Part shown: positions 8,957 to 17,132 of the stretch, one piece after another
Numbering within the stretch: position 1 is the stretch's first letter
Layout of the letters: each line of letters starts with the position of its first letter
Assembly: GCF_000576595.1 (NCBI RefSeq)
Contig: NZ_AWSA01000017.1
Coordinates: forward strand, 31,597 to 95,596
Source: Intrasporangium oryzae NRRL B-24470
GTDB lineage: Bacteria > Actinomycetota > Actinomycetes > Actinomycetales > Dermatophilaceae
Length of the DNA stretch: 64,000 bases
Direction of reading: 5' to 3'
Notes under the pieces: generated by a model
The model's input: only the letters and a program-made list of their open reading frames with translations
Told to the model about the DNA's origin: nothing
Databases searched by the model: none
Program-made: the position numbers and the translations under genes

Positions 8957-9979
8957 TCAGCCGCCGATCGCCGACATGGGCCGCTCGGGCTGGACGAAGT
9001 CGGGCTCGCCGATGCCGTGCCCCCGGCGCTTGCGCCACATCTCGCCGCGCATGAGGTCGAGCAGCTCCTCGTCGCTCGCTCCCGCGCGCATCGGCCCGCG
9101 CAGATCGGTCTCGGTCGTCGAGAAGAGGCAGTTGCGGACCTGCCCGTCGGCGGTGAGCCGGGTGCGGTCGCAGGCGGCGCAGAAGGGTGCGGTGACGCTC
9201 GCGATGATCCCGACCGTGGCCGGGCCGCCGTCGACGAGGAAACGCTCGGCGGGGGCGCTCCCCCGCTCGGCCGCCGGGAGGGGTGTCAGCGTCCAGCGTT
9301 CGGACAGGCGTGCCCGGATCTCGTCGGCCGTGACCATGTCGCGCCGGTCCCAGGCGTGCTGGGCGTCGAGGGGCATCTGCTCGATGAAGCGCAGCTCGTA
9401 GCCGCGCTCGAGGCACCAGGCCAGCACGTCGCCGACGGAGGCGTCGTTGACGCCGCGCATCGCGACCGCGTTGACCTTGACCGGGGTGAGCCCGGCCTCG
9501 GCCGCGGCCCGCAGTCCGGCCTCGACGTCGGCGAGCCGGTCACGGCGGGTCAGCTGGGTGAAGGTGGTGGAGTCGATCGTGTCGAGGCTGACGTTGACCC
9601 GGTCGAGGCCGGCCGCGGCGAGGCCGGTGGCGACGCGCTCGAGTCCCACGCCGTTGGTCGTCATCGCGATCCGGGGCCGCGGTCGCAGGGCGGCGATCCC
9701 GGCGACGAGGTCGACGAGGGAACGCCGCAGGAGCGGCTCGCCCCCGGTGAGGCGCACCTGGGTCACTCCGTCGCGCACGAAGAGGCCGATGAGCCGCAGG
9801 AGCTCCTCGTCGGTCAGCATCTCGTCCTTGGGCATCCAGGGCAGCCCCTCGGCCGGCATGCAGTAGGTGCAGCGCAGGTTGCACCGGTCGGTGACCGACA
9901 CGCGCAGGTCGCGGGCGCGACGGCCGAACTGGTCGTCGAGGCCCTCGGGCCGTGCGGTCGGATCGGGGAGGCGCGTCAT
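8957..9979 (-). CDS. moaA: GTP 3',8-cyclase (molybdenum cofactor biosynthesis)
   Basis: Radical-SAM enzyme that converts GTP to 3',8-cyclo-GTP, the first step of molybdopterin synthesis. The N-terminal 4Fe-4S cluster motif is Cys33-x3-Cys37-x2-Cys40 ([11 protein letters not shown]); the C-terminal cluster is carried by [10 protein letters not shown] plus a further Cys in VRNCLF. The protein ends in Gly-Gly, the conserved double-glycine tail of MoaA. I start it at the ATG 9977-9979 (340 residues) because a TAGAGT hexamer lies seven bases upstream; the ATG three codons earlier would overlap that element. No other moa gene is in the window. Divergent from SURF1 with almost superimposed promoters. 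Confidence 0.93.
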   Translation of the reverse strand: MTRLPDPTARPEGLDDQFGRRARDLRVSVTDRCNLRCTYCMPAEGLPWMPKDEMLTDEELLRLIGLFVRDGVTQVRLTGGEPLLRRSLVDLVAGIAALRPRPRIAMTTNGVGLERVATGLAAAGLDRVNVSLDTIDSTTFTQLTRRDRLADVEAGLRAAAEAGLTPVKVNAVAMRGVNDASVGDVLAWCLERGYELRFIEQMPLDAQHAWDRRDMVTADEIRARLSERWTLTPLPAAERGSAPAERFLVDGGPATVGIIASVTAPFCAACDRTRLTADGQVRNCLFSTTETDLRGPMRAGASDEELLDLMRGEMWRKRRGHGIGEPDFVQPERPMSAIGG

Positions 9980-9986
9980 GAGGCCC

Positions 9987-9992
9987 ACTCTA
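9987..9992 (-). promoter_or_regulatory. -10 element of moaA (leaderless)
   Basis: TAGAGT on the minus strand, seven bases before the moaA ATG. Only seven bases separate it from the -10 of the divergent SURF1 gene. Confidence 0.5.
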
Positions 9993-9999
9993 GGCCGGG

Positions 10000-10005
10000 T
10001 AGCGT
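10000..10005 (+). promoter_or_regulatory. -10 element of the SURF1 gene (leaderless)
   Basis: TAGCGT, six bases before the GTG at 10012. Back-to-back with the moaA -10 element. Confidence 0.5.
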
Positions 10006-10011
10006 CGTAGG

Positions 10012-10821
10012 GTGCTTCGGCTCTGGCTCACTCGTCGATGGATCATCGGGACGCTCGTCGCGATCGTCTTCGCCGTCGCCTGCTTCTTCCTCGGCCGGTG
10101 GCAGTGGGGACGCCACGAGGAGAAGCTGACGAAGGTCACCGCCATCGCCGAGAACTACGGTGCGCCGCCCGTCCCGCTCGCGAACGCCCTGTCGGCCGGT
10201 CCACTCACGCCCGAGCGCGAGTGGACGCACGTCACCGTCACCGGCACGTATGCCGCCGGCGCCGACCTGCTCGTCCGCAACCGGACGCTCGACCAGACGG
10301 TCGGCTTCGAGGTGCTGACCCCGTTCACGACCGACGGGACGACGCTGCTCCTCGACCGGGGCTGGGTGCCCAACGCAGCCGATGCCGAGACCACGCCACC
10401 CGTCGACGCACCGGCTACCGGCGAGGTCACGGTCACGGGTTGGCTGCGCACGGGCGAGCCGAGTCTCGGCCGGGATCTTCCCCCGCCGCAGCTGGCGAGC
10501 ATCAGCGTCGCCGACGCCCGGGTCCAGCGTCCCGCCGTGGGACCGGCGGACGTCTACGTCGTCGTGGGGGCGCAGTCGCCGGCCCCGGCCCGCGGGGAGC
10601 ACCCTCTCGCCCTCCTCCCCCGCCCGGAGGAGGGGCTGGGCCCGCACCAGGCCTATGCCTACCAGTGGTGGCTCACCATGCCCGCAGGGCTCGTCTTCGT
10701 CGTCTGGGCCATGCGCCGCGAGCTCGCTGCGGGCGCGGAGACGGGAGGCCCGGAGGGGCGCGAGGCGATGCCGGCCCGCAAGCCGAAGAAGGTCCGGATC
10801 TGGGACGAGGAAGACGCCTGA
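10012..10821 (+). CDS. SURF1 family cytochrome oxidase biogenesis protein
   Basis: 269-residue membrane protein of the SURF1/Shy1 family, which assists assembly (haem a insertion) of aa3-type cytochrome c oxidase. Layout is typical: one N-terminal transmembrane helix (about 9-28), a large extracytoplasmic domain with the family motif LDRGWVPN, and a second helix near the end (about 222-238, [16 protein letters not shown]). The C-terminal 35 residues are charged and cytoplasmic. Haem A synthase (ctaA) and haem O synthase (ctaB) genes lie 24-28 kb downstream in the same window, consistent with this role. GTG start chosen from its leaderless spacing. Confidence 0.88.
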   Translation: MLRLWLTRRWIIGTLVAIVFAVACFFLGRWQWGRHEEKLTKVTAIAENYGAPPVPLANALSAGPLTPEREWTHVTVTGTYAAGADLLVRNRTLDQTVGFEVLTPFTTDGTTLLLDRGWVPNAADAETTPPVDAPATGEVTVTGWLRTGEPSLGRDLPPPQLASISVADARVQRPAVGPADVYVVVGAQSPAPARGEHPLALLPRPEEGLGPHQAYAYQWWLTMPAGLVFVVWAMRRELAAGAETGGPEGREAMPARKPKKVRIWDEEDA

Positions 10822-10837
10822 CGGCGTCAGACCTCGT

Positions 10838-10861
10838 CCACCGGTGGTCCCGCCACCGTGG
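10838..10861. terminator. hairpin between SURF1 and the ABC exporter
   Basis: Arms CCACCGGTGG (10838-10847) and CCACCGTGG (10853-10861) pair over nine positions with one bulged C. A second small palindrome (GACGCC-TGAC-GGCGTC, 10813-10828) overlaps the SURF1 stop codon. Genes on the two sides converge here. Confidence 0.5.
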
Positions 10862-10891
10862 CTGCACCGCCCCGAGCCGGGACGAGTGGGG

Positions 10892-12790
10892 TCACGCGAT
10901 GTCGAGGGCCGGCTCGGCGTGCGACCCGTTCTTCGTGGTGGCGAACTGGGTGGCGTGGAGGTCTGCGTAGAGACCACCGCTCGCGAGGAGCTCCTCGTGC
11001 CGGCCGGTCTCGACGACCCGGCCCTTCTCGAGGACGACGATGAGGTCGGCCTGGCGGATCGTCGAGAGGCGGTGTGCGATGACGATCGAGGTCCGGCCGG
11101 CGAGCGCGGCGTCGAGGGCCCGCTGGACTGCGACCTCGGACTCGGAGTCGAGGTGGGCGGTCGCCTCGTCGAGGACGACGACGTCGGGCGCCTTGAGGAG
11201 CAGCCGGGCGATCGCGAGGCGCTGCTTCTCGCCGCCACTCAGGCGGTGGCCACGATCACCGACGACGGTGTCGAGGCCCTCGGGCAGCTCGTCGACGAGT
11301 CCGCTGATCTGGGCGGCCTCGAGCGCCGAGCGGATCTCTGCATCGGTCGCGTCCGGCCGGGCGTAGCGCAGGTTGGCGCGGATCGTGTCGTGGAAGAGGT
11401 GCGCCTCCTGCGTCACGACGCCGACCCGGTCACGGAGCGAGGCCAGCGTCACGTCGCGCAGGTCGAGACCGCCGATCCGGACAGTGCCCTCGGTGGGGTC
11501 ATAGAGGCGCGAGACGAGCGAGGTGAGCGTCGTCTTGCCCGCGCCGGAGGGTCCCACGAGCGCGACGAGCTGGCCAGGCCGGGCCTCGAGCGAGATGTCG
11601 TGCAGGACGGGGCCGCCTGCCTTGCGGTCGCCGGACGAGGTCGACTCGAGCGAGGCGAGCGACACCTCGTCGGCGGACGGGTAGCGGAACGCGACGTGCT
11701 CGAGCCGCACCCCGAGAGGTCCGGGAGGCAGGTCGACGGCCCCGGGCCGCTCGGCGACGAGCGGCTGGAGGTCGAGCACCTCGAAGACCCGCTCGAAGGA
11801 CACGAGCGCCGTCATGATGTCGACGCGAACGTTGGAGAGCGAGGTCAGCGGGCCGTAGAGCCGGGCGAGGAGCGCCGACAGGGCGAGGAGGGTGCCGACC
11901 GACAGGGTGCCGGCCACCGCCATGACCCCGCCGAAGCCGTAGACCATGGCCGTGGCGAGCGCGGCGACGAAGGTGAGCACCGCCATGAAGATCGACCGGT
12001 TGAGCGAGATCTGGATCCCGATGTCGCGGACCCGGCCGGCGCGCTCGGCGTACTCGGCCTCCTCGCGAGCGGGAACACCGAAGAGCTTGACGAGCAGGGC
12101 ACCGGCGACGTTGAAGCGCTCCGTCATGCGGGTGCCCATGTCGGCGTTGAGCGTCATCTGGCGGTGGGCCAGCGTGGAGAGCCGGCGCCCCATGAGCCGG
12201 GCGGGGATGAGGAAGACGGGCACGAGCACCAGGGAGCCGAGGGTCAGCTGCCACGACAGGGACGCCATCGCGGCGATGACGAGGGCGACGGACACGACGT
12301 TGCTGACGACGTTGGACAGCACCGATGTGAAGGCCTGCTGGGCCCCGATGACGTCGTTGTTGAGCCGCGAAACGAGCGAGCCGGTCTGGGCGCGCGTGAA
12401 GAACGCGATCGGCTGGCGCAGGACGTGCGCGAAGACCTCGGTGCGCAGGTCGTTGATGAGGCCCTCCCCGATGCGCGAGGAGTACCACCGGGAGACGACG
12501 GTCAGGATCGCGTCGAGGACGGCGATGGCCGCCACGACGAGGGAGAGCCGGACGACGACCCCGGAGTCCTTGGGGATGACACCGTCATCGACGAGACGCT
12601 TGAGCAGGAGCGGCACCGCGACGACGAGGACCGAGTCGAGGACGACGACGGCGAGGAAGGCGATGATCGGTCGACGGTACGGGCCGGCATACGTGAGGAC
12701 GCGGCGCCGCGTCCCCGGCGCCAGGGTCTTCTCTGCGACGGACGCGTCACGCGACATCGATCGCATCGCCATCCAAGGCTGCATGCCCAC
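10892..12790 (-). CDS. ABC exporter, fused membrane and ATPase domains
   Basis: 632-residue half-transporter of the ABCB/MsbA-like exporter family, expected to work as a homodimer in the cytoplasmic membrane; substrate unknown. Six transmembrane helices occupy about residues 40-330; the ATPase domain follows with Walker A GPSGAGKTT (about 410-418), signature LSGGEKQRLAIAR (about 510-522), Walker B VVVLDEATAHLD and the switch histidine in IVIAHRLST. The start is the GTG at 12788-12790, with AAGGAG six bases upstream. It lies 68 bases downstream of the crotonase-fold gene on the same strand. It could export lipids, peptides or drugs; the sequence does not decide. Confidence 0.88.
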   Translation of the reverse strand: MGMQPWMAMRSMSRDASVAEKTLAPGTRRRVLTYAGPYRRPIIAFLAVVVLDSVLVVAVPLLLKRLVDDGVIPKDSGVVVRLSLVVAAIAVLDAILTVVSRWYSSRIGEGLINDLRTEVFAHVLRQPIAFFTRAQTGSLVSRLNNDVIGAQQAFTSVLSNVVSNVVSVALVIAAMASLSWQLTLGSLVLVPVFLIPARLMGRRLSTLAHRQMTLNADMGTRMTERFNVAGALLVKLFGVPAREEAEYAERAGRVRDIGIQISLNRSIFMAVLTFVAALATAMVYGFGGVMAVAGTLSVGTLLALSALLARLYGPLTSLSNVRVDIMTALVSFERVFEVLDLQPLVAERPGAVDLPPGPLGVRLEHVAFRYPSADEVSLASLESTSSGDRKAGGPVLHDISLEARPGQLVALVGPSGAGKTTLTSLVSRLYDPTEGTVRIGGLDLRDVTLASLRDRVGVVTQEAHLFHDTIRANLRYARPDATDAEIRSALEAAQISGLVDELPEGLDTVVGDRGHRLSGGEKQRLAIARLLLKAPDVVVLDEATAHLDSESEVAVQRALDAALAGRTSIVIAHRLSTIRQADLIVVLEKGRVVETGRHEELLASGGLYADLHATQFATTKNGSHAEPALDIA

Positions 12791-12858
12791 GGTGGTCTCC
12801 TTCGTCTCCCTCGATCAAACCGCGAAGCGGTGACAGGGATTCCCCGTGTCCGCCTGGG

Positions 12859-13632
12859 TCACCGCCGGAAGGAGGCGAGCATCGACAGGAGCAGGCCGGT
12901 CTGCGCCTCGCGCTCCCTCCGGGTCTGGGTGGCGTGGTCGGCGTCGACCGCGGAGCGCAGGAGCGGCTTGAGCGCCCGGACGGCGTCTCGAGGGGCCTCG
13001 ACGAGGCGACCGACGAGCTCGGCCGTCGCCCGGTCGAGCTCGTCCAGCGGGACGGCGGCGTTGACGAGCCCCATCGCGAGCGCCTCCTGCCCGCTGACGG
13101 CGCGGCCGGTCGCACACAGCTCGAGGGCCCGCGCGTAGCCGACGAGGTCGACGAGGGGCTTGGTCCCGCCGAGGTCGGGCACGAGGCCGAGGCTCGTCTC
13201 GCGCATCGCGAAGCTCGCGTCCGTCGCCGCGACGCGCAGGTCGGCGGCGAGGGCGAGCTGGAAGCCGGCGCCGATGGCATGGCCGTGCACCTGGGCGACG
13301 ACGACGGCGTGGCAGCGCTGCCACCCGGTGAAGCCTGCCTGGAAGCGCTCGATCCCCGCCTGGATGGACTCGGGGCCGCCGGAGGCGAGCTCGACCATGC
13401 TCTCCTCGCCGTCGACGCCTGCGGGCGTGAACATCGCGGTGTCGATCCCGGCGGAGAACGACGGCCCCTCCCCCCGGATGACGACCACGCGGACGTCGTC
13501 GGGCACCGCCGCGGCCTGCTCGGCGAGCGCGCGCCAGAGCGAGGGCGTCTGCGCGTTGCGGCGCCCGGGGTTCGCCAGGGTGAGGGTACGGACCGGGCCG
13601 TCCGTCTCGACGGTGAGATGGGGGTGTGTCAT
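12859..13632 (-). CDS. enoyl-CoA hydratase/isomerase (crotonase) family protein
   Basis: 257-residue crotonase-fold protein. The oxyanion-hole segments are present: FSAGID in the first half and HGHAIGAGFQLALAADLR. Of the two catalytic glutamates of true enoyl-CoA hydratases, the one in the FGxPE position is represented by Glu in FAMRETSLG, but the position of the other (in GGGCELA of the rat enzyme) is Gln here (GAGFQLA). This suggests an isomerase, a thioesterase-like or other branch rather than a standard hydratase; substrate unknown. A TAACGT hexamer seven bases upstream supports the ATG and its own leaderless promoter, even though it follows the zinc-ribbon gene by only 26 bases. Confidence 0.85.
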   Translation of the reverse strand: MTHPHLTVETDGPVRTLTLANPGRRNAQTPSLWRALAEQAAAVPDDVRVVVIRGEGPSFSAGIDTAMFTPAGVDGEESMVELASGGPESIQAGIERFQAGFTGWQRCHAVVVAQVHGHAIGAGFQLALAADLRVAATDASFAMRETSLGLVPDLGGTKPLVDLVGYARALELCATGRAVSGQEALAMGLVNAAVPLDELDRATAELVGRLVEAPRDAVRALKPLLRSAVDADHATQTRREREAQTGLLLSMLASFRR

Positions 13633-13639
13633 GGCCGAG

Positions 13640-13645
13640 ACGTTA
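13640..13645 (-). promoter_or_regulatory. -10 element of the crotonase gene (leaderless)
   Basis: TAACGT on the minus strand, seven bases before the ATG at 13632. Confidence 0.45.
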
Positions 13646-13658
13646 CCGGCCGGTCACC

Positions 13659-13844
13659 TCATGCGGCAGCGGGTGTGGGCCGGACGCGGAGCACGCCCCA
13701 CCCGGTGACCGAGGCGGGCTGGACGAGCTCGACGCGGAAGACCCGGACGCACGCGAGACACGACCAGGCCGAGGTCGGGTCGGGCAGCGGCGTCAGGTCG
13801 TCACTGCCGCAGAACGGGCAGTCGAGGCGGTGGTCGTCGGGCAT
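13659..13844 (-). CDS. small zinc-ribbon protein (PaaD-like zinc ribbon type)
   Basis: 61-residue protein with two Cys pairs, Cys9-x2-Cys12 (CPFC) and Cys29-x2-Cys32 (CLAC), separated by 16 residues: a classic zinc ribbon. The spacing and the phrase AWSCLACVRVFRVE resemble the C-terminal zinc ribbon of PaaD-like Fe-S assembly proteins, but the rest of that protein is absent here, so function is unassigned. I start it at the ATG 13842-13844; a longer open frame reaching 13961 would run through AT-rich promoter-like DNA and into the ABC-F gene. It sits 26 bases before the crotonase gene. Confidence 0.65.
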   Translation of the reverse strand: MPDDHRLDCPFCGSDDLTPLPDPTSAWSCLACVRVFRVELVQPASVTGWGVLRVRPTPAAA

Positions 13845-13860
13845 GCCACCAAGAGTCCTC

Positions 13861-13920
13861 GAGCCGACAAGAAAATACAATAAGCGTCCATTATGTGACC
13901 GAACACTTCTGCTTATGTTG
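13861..13920. promoter_or_regulatory. AT-rich intergenic patch, probable promoter of the zinc-ribbon gene
   Basis: About 60 bases between the ABC-F stop and the zinc-ribbon start are far richer in A and T than anything else in the window. Minus-strand -10-like words are CATAAT and TATTGT. An inverted repeat ATAAGC ... GCTTAT (26 bases apart) flanks them and could be an operator. Confidence 0.4.
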
Positions 13921-13921
13921 C

Positions 13922-15520
<1,599 letters not shown>

Positions 15521-15549
15521 GGCGTTCCCCTCTCATGTGCCGCACCTCG

Positions 15550-15870
15550 TCAGCGGCCAGTCAACCCCTCCATTCTGCCAGCGTCGAGAGGGTGGTCTCG
15601 ACGCGTTTGTCGCGCAGCCGCCTCGCGGCAGCGCGGGCACCCGCACGTCCGCGAGGCGTGCACACTGCCCGCGTTGCGCTCGCTGTCAGGGGGCCACAGT
15701 CCTTCACGTATGCCGCCGGGCGCGGTCATCGTCGGCAGCTCGGTCGGCTCGGGGTCGAGGTCAGCGTTGCCGTAGCGGCAGCAGGAGCAGCCGGTGTAGC
15801 CGCGGTTCGGCGGCTCGTGCCAGGCGTGCTGGTGACCGCAGGCGCGGCACAGGTGGACGAGGACGCTCAC
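15550..15870 (-). CDS. Cys/His-rich small protein coupled to the MerR-clamp gene
   Basis: 106-residue protein of unknown family. N-terminal cluster: Cys8, Cys11, His13, His15, His18, Cys28, Cys30, Cys31 (CRACGHQHAWH and GCSCC), enough for one or two zinc sites or an Fe-S site. Second cluster: Cys76, Cys78, Cys81 (CGCPRC), followed by a basic tail. The start GTG (15868-15870) overlaps the stop of the MerR-clamp gene by four bases, so translation is probably coupled and the two products probably work together. One octamer GTATGCCG copy in this gene forces a rare Ile ATA codon (Gly-Ile-Arg). Confidence 0.7.
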   Translation of the reverse strand: MSVLVHLCRACGHQHAWHEPPNRGYTGCSCCRYGNADLDPEPTELPTMTAPGGIREGLWPPDSERNAGSVHASRTCGCPRCREAAARQTRRDHPLDAGRMEGLTGR

Positions 15871-16997
15871 GGCTGCGCGACGGGCATGAGCACCGAGAAG
15901 CCGCCATCTGCCCCTCGGATCGCGAGGGGCCGGACGGGACCGTCGAGGACGAGGGCCGGGGGTCCGTCGACCGCCACGAGCGCCTCGTGGAGAAACCCAG
16001 GGTCGACGTGGACGTCGGCAGCAGCGGAGTCCTGCGCGAGAACCACGGACCCGTCCTGCACCCGCAGGCCGAGGACAGCCCTTCCGGAATGCGCCCCGAC
16101 GAGGGCGGCCAGACCGTCCGCGTCCACGTGGTGCCCGGCGTGCAGCGTCGCGCCGGCGGATCCGGCGTCGATGGTCGCCTCCGGCTTCGACCACAGGTAC
16201 GGGTCGACGATCGGTCGGTAGTCGGGGAAGGTGCCCGGCACGCAGGCACTCTGGAGCCGAGCGCCGCCCGCGAATGCCTCGACGGATGCCTCGTGCAGGA
16301 CGATCTCGATGATGTCGTCCCGCGCCGACGCCGCCACGACCGCGTCGAGCCAGGCCGTCGGGACGACGCGGCCGGTGGGGTCCTGGGGCGCGAGGGATGG
16401 TTCCACGACGGGAGCCACCCCGATGGCCAACCGATGGCGGTCCGTCGCCACGAGGCGCAGGCCCGACGAGCCCATCTCGAGGAGGACCCCCGTGAGGACG
16501 ACGTGGTCCGCGCCACCCGGCGCCCCCACGACGGGCGCGCCCTCCGGGTCGGCGACGGCGAACCGGACGCACCGGACAGCCCGGGCCAGGGCGGGGGCCA
16601 TCACGGCGACACGGACCACTCCAGGCACCGACTCCCCGGTCAGCAGGGCGAGGGTGCGACGGATCTCCCACCGCGCGTCGGCCAGGCCCTCCTCGAGCCG
16701 GCGCTCGTGCGCGGCCACGACGGCGGCTGCGCCCGAGACCTGGCCCCGGGCGTCCTGCTCGAGGACGAGCGCGACCTCGCCCAGCGGCATACCGACGCGC
16801 CGAAGGCCCGCGACGAGACGCGCCGAGCGGACCTGCGCCCCCGTGTAGCGGCGGTAGCCGGACGACGGGTCGACCTCGGCGGGCACGAGGACACCCTGAC
16901 GGTCGTAGAAGCGGAGGGCGCTCGCCGACAGGCCGCTGTCTCGGGCGACCTCGCCGATGGTCAGAAAGGGCTCGTCGTCGTGCTCACAGGTGCTCAC
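15867..16997 (-). CDS. MerR-family regulator fused to a DNA sliding-clamp-like region
   Basis: 376 residues. Residues 10-80 are a MerR winged helix (TIGEVARDSGLSASALRFYD, SGYRRY at 46-51), followed by a helical segment (to about 122). The rest resembles domains 2 and 3 of the bacterial polymerase III beta clamp (DnaN): LTGVLLEMGSSGLRLVATDRHRLA (168-191; DnaN has the ATDxHRLA turn), TFPDYRPIVDP (256-266; DnaN FPDY junction between domains 2 and 3) and a C-terminal FSVLMPVAQP, like the DnaN end that closes with MP. DnaN domain 1 is thus replaced by the DNA-binding helix-turn-helix. I infer a DNA-binding regulator or clamp-like scaffold; no ligand Cys is obvious. Starts at GTG 16997 downstream of a MerR-type operator; coupled to the Cys-rich gene. 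Confidence 0.82.
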   Translation of the reverse strand: MSTCEHDDEPFLTIGEVARDSGLSASALRFYDRQGVLVPAEVDPSSGYRRYTGAQVRSARLVAGLRRVGMPLGEVALVLEQDARGQVSGAAAVVAAHERRLEEGLADARWEIRRTLALLTGESVPGVVRVAVMAPALARAVRCVRFAVADPEGAPVVGAPGGADHVVLTGVLLEMGSSGLRLVATDRHRLAIGVAPVVEPSLAPQDPTGRVVPTAWLDAVVAASARDDIIEIVLHEASVEAFAGGARLQSACVPGTFPDYRPIVDPYLWSKPEATIDAGSAGATLHAGHHVDADGLAALVGAHSGRAVLGLRVQDGSVVLAQDSAAADVHVDPGFLHEALVAVDGPPALVLDGPVRPLAIRGADGGFSVLMPVAQP

Positions 16998-17004
16998 GAC
17001 GAGA

Positions 17005-17035
17005 ACCCTCGCGTCTCAACCCGGTTGAAGGTCAA
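17005..17035 (-). promoter_or_regulatory. MerR-type promoter/operator of the MerR-clamp gene
   Basis: On the minus strand: -35 TTGACC (17035-17030), then a 19-base spacer, then a weak -10 GAGGGT (17010-17005) seven bases before the GTG. Inside the spacer is the dyad TCAACC-C-GGTTGA (17016-17028). A long spacer containing a dyad between -35 and -10 is the hallmark of MerR-activated promoters, so autoregulation is likely. Confidence 0.6.
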
Positions 17036-17132
17036 GTCCGCGACGGGGTCGCGCAGGGTCCCCGTGGTCGGGGGACCCGGCAGATGCCCTCGGAAACAGC
17101 GGGTAACGACGCCGACACATCGATGGCCCACC

